Shown here one piece after another: positions 38,190 through 47,989 of a stretch of 64,000 nt of DNA. How positions within the stretch are numbered: position 1 is the first letter of the stretch; every line of letters begins with the position of its first letter. Where the stretch lies: NCBI RefSeq assembly GCF_000210295.1, contig NC_026743.1, forward strand, positions 3,472,001 to 3,536,000. Direction: 5' to 3'. A model generated the notes under the pieces. That model searched no databases and was not told where the DNA came from. It worked only from the letters and a program-made list of their open reading frames with translations. The translations under genes and the position numbers were made by a program. The DNA comes from Trypanosoma brucei gambiense DAL972. Its lineage: Eukaryota; Euglenozoa; Kinetoplastea; Trypanosomatida; Trypanosomatidae.

Positions 38190-40652
38190 ATGTCTGCGGA
38201 ACAACCCGAGCAGCAAATAAGTGGACTTCTGGAGCAGCTGTACCACAGTTCCAACGTGTCCGCAGAGCGTGAAACCATTATGAACCTGTCGAACGTCGTC
38301 AGGCAAGGAGGCGCAGAGTTTCTGCTTGACGTCGTCAAAACCAATTTGAAGAGTGGAGTGCCCGAAAAGCAGGAGGCAAGTATGACCATTCTGGACGAGG
38401 TGACTCTCAACTGTGGTCCGTCGTTTGCTGTCATGCTTTCCTCGCAAAAGTGGATGGATCGCCTTATCAAGTTGGCTAAGGCAGGGCCGCCACAAGTAAC
38501 TACCAAGATAATTTCTACTGTCATTGGGTGGCAAAAGCGGTACCACACTGTTTCCTTTGCCCAGTGCATCAAGAAGCTGTCTCAGAGCAAAACTACGGGT
38601 GAGGCGTGCAAGCAGGCACTGCGTCAGGCAGGGGATGATGGTACCGGGTCCTCACTGGGTTACGACGCGAGCTCTCCTGCTTCTTTGCGTTCGACAGGAG
38701 TAACCGACAGCCGGAAAAGTAAGAAGTGCGATGCCGTGTTGGCCGAGCTTCAGAGTGACCTTGTTTCTCTGGAGTACTCCCTTGAGAACCCCAAGTTTGT
38801 CCAGGATGATGCCATTGCAAGGGAGTGCAAGAATCACAAGATGAAGTGCATGCAAATGTTGGAATCAGGAAGCTATGAAAGCATTGCATCTGATCTTATG
38901 CAGTTGATTGAGCGCTTTTCCCGCGCTCTCGAGCTCTACGAATGCATGACAGGCGTTGATTTGGGTGAGGGTGAAGCGGCAAGGTCGCGGGCTCTGACGA
39001 GGGGTAAGGATAATGGCGGTGACAGTGATGACGAGTACTCGAAACAACTCCGTGCTCGCGTTGCGCCTAAAAATGCCCAACAAGTTATGCTTCAGGCTCA
39101 GGAAGCTACACAGCAGCTCGTGGAGAAGGAGCGTCATGAAACGATGCAGTTGCGTACTCAGCTTGAGGAAATGCGCCGTAAGTACGAAGACATGCATAAC
39201 AAATACAAGGATGCTAAGGCAAGAAATAAAGAAGCGGTGGGTGCCTTGCAGGAGTATGCTAAACGCATAGAGGTGCTCGAGAAAAGCGGGGGCGGCGCCG
39301 CAGCCGCCGCTGACGCACTGCCACCACCACCGCCTATTTCTGAAGAGAAAGACAAAGGAAAAGATAAATCGGGACCTGCCCTTAATGTGGGGCCAATAGC
39401 AACGGCCATGAGGGACACTGTGCAGGTTTTACGGCAGTCGCTGCGTGAGGTGCGGGAGCAGTACGTAAGCGATATCCAAAAGGAAAGCGCATATTACTCC
39501 TCTCAGCTCACTAGTGCTATTGCTTCGATTGCCGCTGCTGCCGAAAAGGATCGCGGTTCTAACAGCCAACTGTTGGTTCGCACCCAGGAGTTGTATAAGA
39601 GGGAAATGAAGCTGCGTAAGCAGTACTACAACCAGATTCAGGAGTTGAAAGGCAACATTCGTGTGTATTGCCGTGTTCGTCCCCTGCTACCAAGGGAAGT
39701 TGCTGCTGGCCATACGAATATTATGGACTTCCCCTCTGCCGACGAGATCAGGGTCAACGACCCCGCTGGCCGGCAGAAGGTTTACGAGTTTGATGAAGTG
39801 TACCCGCCGCATGCACCGCAGGCCCGTGTCTTTGAAGACACGTCGCCTCTCATTGACAGCGTTGTGGATGGCTACAATGTTTGCATCTTTGCCTACGGCC
39901 AAACGGGAAGTGGCAAGACCCATACAATGGGTGGGTACGGGGAAGACAGAGGTATCAACACCCGTGCCTTGCAGCGACTGTTTGAGATCATTGACGAACG
40001 TAAGGACACTGATGAATCTACCGTTACCGTCTCTGTGCTTGAAATCTATTGCGAGATGATCCGAGACCTGCTGGTTCCGAAGGAGAAGTCCAAGTCCACG
40101 ACTTATGAGGTGAAGCAGGGTGGCCAGTTCGGTACCTATGTGACAAACCTTTCCGAAGTTCCCGTTCAGTGCGCTGACGAAATTACAAAGATTATGGAGA
40201 ACGCAAACAAAAACCGCAGTGAGGGCCAGACGAATATGAATGAACACTCTTCCCGATCCCATATGGTTTTGTATATCACTGTCCGAACAACGAACAAGGA
40301 AACCAATATGCAGTGCTTTGGTAAGCTCTCGCTTATTGACTTGGCGGGGAGTGAGCGTCTCGACAAGACAGGTGCAGAGGGACAGATGTTGAAGGAGGCT
40401 GTGGCTATCAACAAGTCGCTATCGTCGCTGGGAGATGTCATCTCCGGGCTGGCGCAGAACAGCAAGCACATCCCATTCCGTAACTCCGTGCTGACGTACT
40501 TGCTGCAAGACTCCATGGGTGGACAGGCAAAAGTTTTGATGTTTGTCTGCGTCAACCCTGCAAGTTACAACGCCAGTGAAAGTAACAGTTCGCTTCAATT
40601 TGCCTCTCGCGCTCGTGGCGTATCTCTTGGCCAGATCAAGAAGAATCCATAA
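38190..40652 (+). CDS. KIFC1: C-terminal motor kinesin (kinesin-14 type) with VHS/GAT-like N-terminus
   Basis: The 820-residue protein starts at the ATG at 38190, right after a splice acceptor; a TTG 15 bases upstream is in frame but lies before the AG. The motor is C-terminal: GNIRVYCRVRPLLPRE neck/motor start, P-loop GQTGSGKT at 570-577, NEHSSRSH (switch I), LIDLAGSE (switch II) and FRNSVLTYLLQDSMGG. The LKGNIRVYCRVRP junction marks kinesin-14, so minus-end movement is expected. Residues 1-140 resemble a VHS/ENTH superhelix and residues about 180-270 resemble a GAT three-helix bundle; a coiled coil (about 290-360) and a Pro tract follow. From memory this corresponds to T. brucei KIFC1, reported to be needed for acidocalcisome function. 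The VHS/GAT part suggests membrane cargo or ubiquitin binding. Confidence 0.88.
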   Translation: MSAEQPEQQISGLLEQLYHSSNVSAERETIMNLSNVVRQGGAEFLLDVVKTNLKSGVPEKQEASMTILDEVTLNCGPSFAVMLSSQKWMDRLIKLAKAGPPQVTTKIISTVIGWQKRYHTVSFAQCIKKLSQSKTTGEACKQALRQAGDDGTGSSLGYDASSPASLRSTGVTDSRKSKKCDAVLAELQSDLVSLEYSLENPKFVQDDAIARECKNHKMKCMQMLESGSYESIASDLMQLIERFSRALELYECMTGVDLGEGEAARSRALTRGKDNGGDSDDEYSKQLRARVAPKNAQQVMLQAQEATQQLVEKERHETMQLRTQLEEMRRKYEDMHNKYKDAKARNKEAVGALQEYAKRIEVLEKSGGGAAAAADALPPPPPISEEKDKGKDKSGPALNVGPIATAMRDTVQVLRQSLREVREQYVSDIQKESAYYSSQLTSAIASIAAAAEKDRGSNSQLLVRTQELYKREMKLRKQYYNQIQELKGNIRVYCRVRPLLPREVAAGHTNIMDFPSADEIRVNDPAGRQKVYEFDEVYPPHAPQARVFEDTSPLIDSVVDGYNVCIFAYGQTGSGKTHTMGGYGEDRGINTRALQRLFEIIDERKDTDESTVTVSVLEIYCEMIRDLLVPKEKSKSTTYEVKQGGQFGTYVTNLSEVPVQCADEITKIMENANKNRSEGQTNMNEHSSRSHMVLYITVRTTNKETNMQCFGKLSLIDLAGSERLDKTGAEGQMLKEAVAINKSLSSLGDVISGLAQNSKHIPFRNSVLTYLLQDSMGGQAKVLMFVCVNPASYNASESNSSLQFASRARGVSLGQIKKNP

Positions 40653-42615
40653 GGTAGGCTGACATTCCAGCCTGCAAATTACTTTTAATGTTTTATGCTT
40701 GAACTTCGTTTCCTTCTTCTCTTTTCTTTTCTGTGTTCTCCTTTTTGCTGTTGTTTTTCTCTTAATATTTGCTTACGTCGCTATCATATCTGGTGCCACA
40801 AAAAACAAGGTGGAGGAGTATCTCTCTTGGATTGTGACCACGAAGATGTCAGCGTCGCCACCTTGTCCATTGTTTTTCCCCTTTGAAATCAAGAAAAAAA
40901 AGACCAGACAACAGGGAGAAGTGAGAAAAGGGGAGACGGACAATGCATATGTGCTTACATTAAGGCTGTGTCCCCCTCCTCCCCCTCCTCTCTTTTAATA
41001 TAGGTAATATAATGATAATATATATGTGTTATGTATATATATATATATATTCCTCTTCATATTCGTGGATGCTACAAAAGGCATATTTTTACAATCCAAA
41101 TTCGCGTCTCACTCCCCCTTTTGTACTTCAAAACACGAGTGAAAAAACAAAAAAGGGAAGGGTGCTGGCTGGAGGAGCGAAAGTGGAAAAGGAAAGGGAA
41201 AGACTTCTTTGGTTCGTCGATTACAATACTTTTGTTAACATATCCTTGCTGTTGAGGGTGGGTTAACAGCTAACAAAGTAGGGAAGTGAGATAACCTTCA
41301 CTTTCCTTTTTGGGTTTGCTTTCCTGACCTTCTTTTTTTTTTTTCTGTTATTTACTCTGCGTGCTTGTTTGTTTTTAAAAAATTTTCTCAGTCCCCTTCT
41401 GTCCCTCCTTGTTCACCGTTTCCCACAAGGCGGTGCCCAACCGCAGTATCGCCCTATGCATTTGCATCTAAATGACTTCATGTGCTACCCTCCATTCTCA
41501 CGTCGCATCCGGTTTCATCTTTTCTTAAGCACCGGAGAAATATTTCCCCCCATATATATATATATATATGCATATATGTATATGTGTGTGTGTTGCAGAT
41601 AGTGAAGGCAGAGGGGGAAAGAGAAAAGAACCCACGCATGGCCATGTGGACTCGCCAGTGCATGGGGTTTAAGCTGGAAACAGTAGATGAATCTGAGAAA
41701 CAATGATGGAAGCAAGAGGGGAAAGGGGTGTGAATGTGGAACAACTAAAACAATATGGAGGGGAATGTTCGATGAATATGAATAGGGTGAGGAAATAAAT
41801 AAATTGAAAAAAAGCATTTGAGAGGAAAGGTAACGAGAGGGAAGGATGTAATGGAAGAAAAACAGGGATGGGGAAACGGGACCGTGAAGTGACGGCAGAA
41901 GGATTAAGAGGTCCTTAGTAACGTCTCCATGTGCGTTGAGGCCTAAATTAAAGGATTAATTGGGGAGGTGTGAAGAGTGAAGAAAAAATAATATGAAAAA
42001 TTGATATTTTTGTCATTTTCACTTTCTGATGAAAAAAAAAAATCATGTAAAGAGGGAGGGTAGTAAATGCTTTGTTTTTTTTTTTGCTCTTTTTGTTCTG
42101 CTGTATTTGGTATTGTTTCTACTGGTTACTGCTATTGACTCCTTTTTTCGTCTCTGCGTTGCCTGAAATTGTGTATACCATCTTTTTATTCAAATGTGAT
42201 TCAGCGCCTATTTATACTTTTCCTTTCTTCCCCCTTTACCTTTACCTATCATTGTCACTGTGTTTAGGGTATACTGCACGCTACTTGGCCACATTTTTTA
42301 GCTTACCGACGCGTGTGCTCTTTTTTTTTTTTTTGCTTTCATATCTGGTGTTCAAGGTTATTTTTGTTGTTTTCCCCCTTTAGAGACGGTGACGTCAGCA
42401 ACCGCACAATATTAAGGAATACAATTTCTGCGCTGGGAGGGGGAGTGATCCAAATTCTTATCCTGTGTTAATTATTAGGAGGTAACGTTCACCCAGGGGG
42501 GAGGGAGAGCGATTTAAAAGGGTTCTCGCCACCTACCTTTGAGCTAGCAGGCACGAAGGTAGCACTCAAGCACTGCAATCTCTCCGTCGCAGGCGGCCCG
42601 GACCTAATACACGAT
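40653..42615. other. 2-kb spacer downstream of the kinesin
   Basis: No gene. It has AT dinucleotide runs at about 41033-41051 and 41553-41570 and T-homopolymers at 41331-41344 and 42074-42084. The AG at 42591-42592 after TCTCTCCGTCGC is the likely acceptor of the next gene. The rest is presumed 3' UTR of the kinesin. Confidence 0.65.
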
Positions 42616-44337
42616 ATGGAGTACCCAGCGGAGTTCCACACACCGTCCACAGTGTATCAAGAGGGATGTACGACGTCTCCAAGTCCCACACCGATGTTCC
42701 CCAAGGTTTCAAATTTGGTGACAGGCATTTGGGAGCGGCCTTCCGAATCTCACGATGCTGGCTGTCTTAAGGATTACGCTGTGCATGAAATGCGGGATGC
42801 TACGCAATCTAACGCCCAACCGACGTCAGTGCCATCCCCTCGGTGCACATCCAATGTAAATGACGGCTTCAGGATCCCCCCTTACGACACGTTTCTGCCT
42901 ACGTGTGACAAAGAGAGGTCCCAAATTTCTGCGCCCACAGCGGATGGGGTTTCCATCAATGCCCTCTCCAGCCTCTTCAGCAGTGAACCCATATTGGCTG
43001 AGAATACGGTACCAAGCGGTGACTGGGATGTCTTCTTCCCTTTGAGGGAGTGTTGGAACAGTTCTTCCCGCCCGCCGACACCGACCATACCACTCGGTGT
43101 TTGTGCTAACACTACTGATACTCCTCCAAAGCTGCATTTGTCGAACGCGATTGGGGAAGTTTGTCCGCAGAGCGCAGATATGCAAAGGCCCTTCTTTTCG
43201 CTAGAGGAGGATACAGAGAGTGAGGAAGTTTGCGCACTCCCGGTGAACTTTGGTACAACCTACTGTTCTGAGGGGAACATTGTCGAAGCCCTCATTGCGC
43301 AGCTCGCAGCGAATGGCGACAGCGTGGTGCCAACTTCGATCAACAAAGTTTATGCACCCCAAGGCCAGAGGACATCATCTGCTATGTCTTCGTTTCAAGA
43401 GGGAACGGTACGCAACGCAAAACGGGGCGCAGCCGTCTCTGACCCTCTCGCAGCGCACTTTCTCGACAACACAACCGACATTTATGAGGGAGTCGCTGGT
43501 CGTCACGTCGCTGCCACGGCAGTGTGTGAGGGTCAACAGCGTCACGTGCCTCCATTCGCCATATGTTGTTCGCCCATTGACCTACCAGGTGTGGGCAATG
43601 GGCGTGCGATGAATGAACGGCACCGCGGGTTTATTCAGCATCGCCAGCGCGGTGCCGACACTGCTCCGCGATCTGGAAAGGGAGGATTGGCTCCAGGCAG
43701 TTGGCATCTTGGCCGGAGACCTCTCTACTCTTTGCCGTTTCCTTTGGTGGATCACAGCATGCTGAGTGACTTATACCGTGATACCCCTCAAGATCAAGAG
43801 TTGAGGCGTATTATCAACTCTAACGGCCCCGGTGGACCGCTTATGTCGTCTGAGTGGCCGCCGCGTACGAAGAGTTGTGTGGTAAAAATGTTGAGGCAGT
43901 TGCACGCGAAGGTGTTGCTGCAGCATCTGCGGGTTGTGAGTTTTGCCCGAAGGGATCTCTACGGAGTGGTGCGCCTGTTTGACTCGTGGAACGGTAAAGG
44001 CATTCCGCCCCCTGGCGTCATGTTCGGATCATACTACTTCTATACCATGTCAAAATTTGGCAGAGAGATGTGCCTGAAGCATAACGGTCGCGAGCGGGCG
44101 GGTGGGTTTTGCCGAGGGTGTGACTATGCCCAGCGGGGTCCCAACTTTAGATGCCGCTACCAGCACGCTTGCCTCTTTTGCTTGTCCGATGATCATGGGT
44201 GGTTTGACGAAACATGCTGCCAGCGATATGTCGCCTTGCAGCAAAAGATGGTGGAGCTGAGGATAACTGATGCCGTGGCCCAAGCGCTCCTTGACGCGCT
44301 GGAAACTGAAGATGAACCCATTCGCCGCAAGGGGTGA
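42616..44337 (+). CDS. Hypothetical protein with C-terminal Cys/His cluster
   Basis: The 573-residue protein starts at an ATG 24 bases after a good splice acceptor. Residues 1-390 are Ser/Thr/Pro-rich and probably unstructured. A more ordered part begins near 375 (PLVDHSMLSDLYRDTPQDQE). At 499-535 there is a cluster with Cys at 499, 502, 513, 519, 522, 534 and 535 and His at 517 and 527, including RCRYQHACLFC and DDHGWFDETC. The CxYxHxCxxC-H-C spacing recalls zinc-binding modules related to CCCH fingers. A short helix (about 540-565) ends the protein. RNA or nucleic acid binding is possible but not shown. I do not recognise the family. Confidence 0.8.
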   Translation: MEYPAEFHTPSTVYQEGCTTSPSPTPMFPKVSNLVTGIWERPSESHDAGCLKDYAVHEMRDATQSNAQPTSVPSPRCTSNVNDGFRIPPYDTFLPTCDKERSQISAPTADGVSINALSSLFSSEPILAENTVPSGDWDVFFPLRECWNSSSRPPTPTIPLGVCANTTDTPPKLHLSNAIGEVCPQSADMQRPFFSLEEDTESEEVCALPVNFGTTYCSEGNIVEALIAQLAANGDSVVPTSINKVYAPQGQRTSSAMSSFQEGTVRNAKRGAAVSDPLAAHFLDNTTDIYEGVAGRHVAATAVCEGQQRHVPPFAICCSPIDLPGVGNGRAMNERHRGFIQHRQRGADTAPRSGKGGLAPGSWHLGRRPLYSLPFPLVDHSMLSDLYRDTPQDQELRRIINSNGPGGPLMSSEWPPRTKSCVVKMLRQLHAKVLLQHLRVVSFARRDLYGVVRLFDSWNGKGIPPPGVMFGSYYFYTMSKFGREMCLKHNGRERAGGFCRGCDYAQRGPNFRCRYQHACLFCLSDDHGWFDETCCQRYVALQQKMVELRITDAVAQALLDALETEDEPIRRKG

Positions 44338-44930
44338 TAGGTCTTGTTGCTTTTCTCCCTTCCTCACCTCCATCGTGGTGGATCCCACTTCCAATGGGGG
44401 GGGGCAAGGTTGAGAGGTCGATCGATAAAAATGAATCAAACAAATAAAGCGGTATGTACATACTTATTAGATTCTTATACATAAAGACAGCCGTCACCTA
44501 CCGGTGTACGTGAGTGACAGTTTGCTTTTACCTTGGCTTTCACTGCGTTCCTATATGTAATCACACTGTGGGTGCCCTGAGTTTCAAAAAGATATATATG
44601 AAAGACGATTTGTTGCGCCTCATCCCCCTCTGCTTTAGCTTTTGTTATTATCATTATTTTTTTTGTTGAAGTTGTTGAGATGGCGGTCGATACCGGCACC
44701 AGACTCATTGCATCCCCTTCAAACCTCCTGATGTCATGAATTAAAACGGAGAATGAAAGAAGAATGGTGTGTTTCCCTTTTTTTTTCACTGCATTTTTGC
44801 TTTTTTTTTTTGGTTATTTTCTTTTCCCGACGTCCTCCCCAGTGACGCGACACTATTCCGGCTCGCGGGGAGAAGTGTTTGAGAACAGTCATGGCTTCTT
44901 TTCCCCCTTCCCCCTTTCCTCCCTTCATCA

Positions 44931-44966
<36 letters not shown>

Positions 44967-45952
44967 TTTAAGTATTGTGTGCATACGGATGCACGCAAAG
45001 TTATACACGCACGCGCCTTTTTTTTTCCACCTGATCGCGTTCAGTAGGCCGTGGGGATATCTTCAGAGGTGTGCTTATTATCGTTTTTATTATGATTATT
45101 TATTTAATTTGTTAAATAGTGTTAATACGGGGTTGTGGTGGGCGTCTCCGCCTTGCCTGCCGATTTTAATTATGTTTTCCGTTATTTTTACGTTTGTTAT
45201 TTTGTCGCTGTTGTTGCTTACGGTTTCCCGTATTTAAAGTTTCCCCTCCTCTCTTTTTTCTTGTGCGTTGCCGTTCCAGCCTTCTTTTCTTTCAGCGTGG
45301 GTATTTTCCCACTATTCAAAGGTCCTTTTCCTTTTTTGGTTTCCTTTTTTTCTACTTATGTGTGCAACCTCTCTTTTCTATTTCTCCACGCAGCCATTTG
45401 GGTCCAGTGTCCCGTAACGTCCCGCTGTGTGGCGCGGCAATTTTATTTTTACTGGGATGAATTTAACAGTTTTCCACCACATTTTTTTCCTCTTCTTTTT
45501 ATTTTGCTTTCCCAGATTGCTTGCTGTTTATTGTTATTGTTATTATTTTTTGTTACCTGGCTCCCCTTGTTTTGTACTCGCCAAATTAGCCTTTTCATTC
45601 AATAATAATAATAATAAAGTACCTGCTGACTTTTTTTTGTGGGCCTGTTTTTAATCTCTTTCTTTTAAACTTCATGTGGTACTGGAGAGATGAATGCAAA
45701 AAAAAAGAAAGAGAGAAGGAAATGAAAAACTGAGGAAGGAAACAAAACAAAGAATAGAGAGTTTCACTGATTGACAAGTGTCTTGCCATCGCATTTTCAC
45801 ACATTCTTCGGGCTTGAGGAGAGCAGCGCTCATGGCTTCGGGTGTGTGGAGTGGCGTTAGACCTTAACCCAACGAAAAAGACTATACGTGCATGTATACA
45901 TATATACATACATATACATATATACAAATGGTATTTTTTAAAAAATAAATAA

Positions 45953-45989
<37 letters not shown>

Positions 45990-45992
45990 TTA

Positions 45993-46250
45993 ATTGAAAG
46001 CACTAAACGTAATAAAATGAAACAGTGCAAATAAATCATGTGAGACGACAAGGGAATGTTTTGCACATGTAATTATTTATCTTCTTATATAACCCAAATA
46101 TATCCATATATATATGTGCTTAAAAATATTTTTTTTATACATGAGGTAGAATCGGTTAGCAGTAAATAGTGCGCTGAGTGGAGGTGCGCAGCCTGAAAGC
46201 TATACGACAATTACCTCCTTTTCTCCCATTTTTTTAATGAAGAGATTATG
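45993..46250 (+). repeat. Partial direct copy of the palindrome's right arm
   Basis: From ATTGAAAGCACTAAACG onwards this stretch repeats the sequence starting at 46741, about 750 bp downstream, with a few differences concentrated near its right end, where it runs into Ns. Confidence 0.9.
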
Positions 46251-46284
46251 NNNNNNNNNNNNNNNNNNNNNNNNNNNNNNNNNN
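46251..46284. other. Assembly gap (34 Ns)
   Basis: 34 ambiguous bases lie between the direct copy on the left and the start of the inverted arm on the right. The true length is unknown. Confidence 1.
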
Positions 46285-46672
46285 CATTCACCTTCTTTGT
46301 CAGGTTCTCGTTCCTACTACACTCTGTTTCTTCCTCATCTTATCAGTCTGTATACCTGCTTCTCCGGTTTCCATTCGCTTATTCATTCGTTTCTCAGTTG
46401 CTTATACACCTCACACATAATCTCATCATTAAAAAAATGGGAGAAAGGGAGGTAATTGTCGTATGCTTTCGCGCTGCGCACCACCACTCAGCCGTATTTA
46501 CTGCAAACCGATTCTACCTCTTGTATAAAAAAAATATTTTTAAGCACATATATATATGGATATATTTGGGTTATATAAGAAGATAAATAATTACATGTGC
46601 AAAACATTCCCTTGTCGTCTCACATGATTTATTTGCACTGTTTCATTTTATTACGTTTAGTGCTTTCAATTA

Positions 46673-46731
<59 letters not shown>

Positions 46732-47126
46732 CATATATTAATTGAAAGCACTAAACGTAATAAAATGAAACAGTGCAAATAAATCATGTGAGACGACAAG
46801 GGAATGTTTTGCACATGTAATTATTTATCTTCTTATATAACCCAAATATATCCATATATATATGTGCTTAAAAATATTTTTTTTATACAAGAGGTAGAAT
46901 CGGTTTGCAGTAAATACGGCTGAGTGGTGGTGCGCAGCGCGAAAGCATACGACAATTACCTCCCTTTCTCCCATTTTTTTAATGATGAGATTATGTGTGA
47001 GGTGTATAAGCAACTGAGAAACGAATGAATAAGCGAATGGAAACCGGAGAAGCAGGTATACAGACTGATAAGATGAGGAAGAAACAGAGTGTAGTAGGAA
47101 CGAGAACCTGACAAAGAAGGTGAATG
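46285..47126. repeat. 842-bp near-perfect palindrome
   Basis: The sequence at 46285-46705 is the reverse complement of 46706-47126 with no net indel: CATTCA at 46285 mirrors TGAATG at 47121-47126, and TGCTTTCAAT at 46661-46670 mirrors ATTGAAAGCA at 46741-46750. The axis at 46705/46706 lies in an AT dinucleotide run, the only part that is not exactly symmetrical. Confidence 0.95.
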
Positions 47127-47989
47127 AAACTGAGGGCGGGTGAAGTTAGATTTCAATAGGAATTCATGGGGGAATAGCATGATACATCACCTCATGCGTG
47201 TATGCCCGTAGGCGCTACAGAAGATTATATGGGGGAGGGGGAGGGGTATTTAATCGCACTCACGCTAAGATGTGGGCTTTGTTACGTGAAGTTGCAGTCA
47301 AGCGGCCTCACACGCTGTGCGTTGCTAAATGAGCGCTACCGCGGTCAGTGTCATTCTGAGACACATTTATCCTTGCAATCTCATTTTTGTGTTTTTCCCT
47401 AAAGCGCATTATTGATTTTATTTTGATTTCGGGTTTTATTTCGGGTCTATTTCCATCAGAGCATAAAAAGTGTTGCGATTTATACGGGGTTGCTAGGGAA
47501 AGGGGCTCACACCCTCTGTGCGGTGTTGTTTGGTGCTTCTGGTGATGTGTTTGCCACAGAGACTGTCATAATTCTTCTTTGGATTTTCCCATCCTTTCCC
47601 CATTCTGTTCCTTCTCTTTTGTTTTGTTTTGGTGCTGCTGACCTTGCTGAACCTCCTGTTTCTGCCTTGGTGAGCCTCTCGAGCGAAGCAAGCACGCACT
47701 CCCGTAGCGCACTAACAGGGTGATAACTTTACCTGTGACAGGTAAAACATTGCCTGTGCAAAGGTAAAAAGAGGATAGTGTGTTGGTTTCTTGTTCTGTG
47801 TGTGTGTGTGTGTGGAGTGACTAGCGGCAATTGTCGTAGTGGGAAGAGGAGGGTAAACGAAAGCAAGGGTAAGAGGTAATCTTCTTGTTTATTGCCTAAT
47901 TATTCCAGTTGCTGTTTCGCACTCTTTCTGTTGCGCCGCGCGGCTCCTACACAGAGGCAGTGAACAGACGATATTCCACAAGCGAACCA

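Larger units (their letters stand above)
44338..47989. other. 3.7-kb spacer with AT repeats, N gap and palindrome
   Basis: No coding gene. It contains a 32-bp AT run (44933-44964), an AAT run (45601-45615), long TA-rich tracts (about 45895-45992), 34 Ns (46251-46284), a large palindrome (46285-47126) and a TG run near 47798-47813. The AG at 47907-47908 after ATTGCCTAATTATTCC is the acceptor of the next gene. Confidence 0.7.

Noticed and set aside
46237..47180. Frames of the same sequence on both strands around the gap
   Set aside because: They are mirror readings of the palindrome and partly contain undefined residues.
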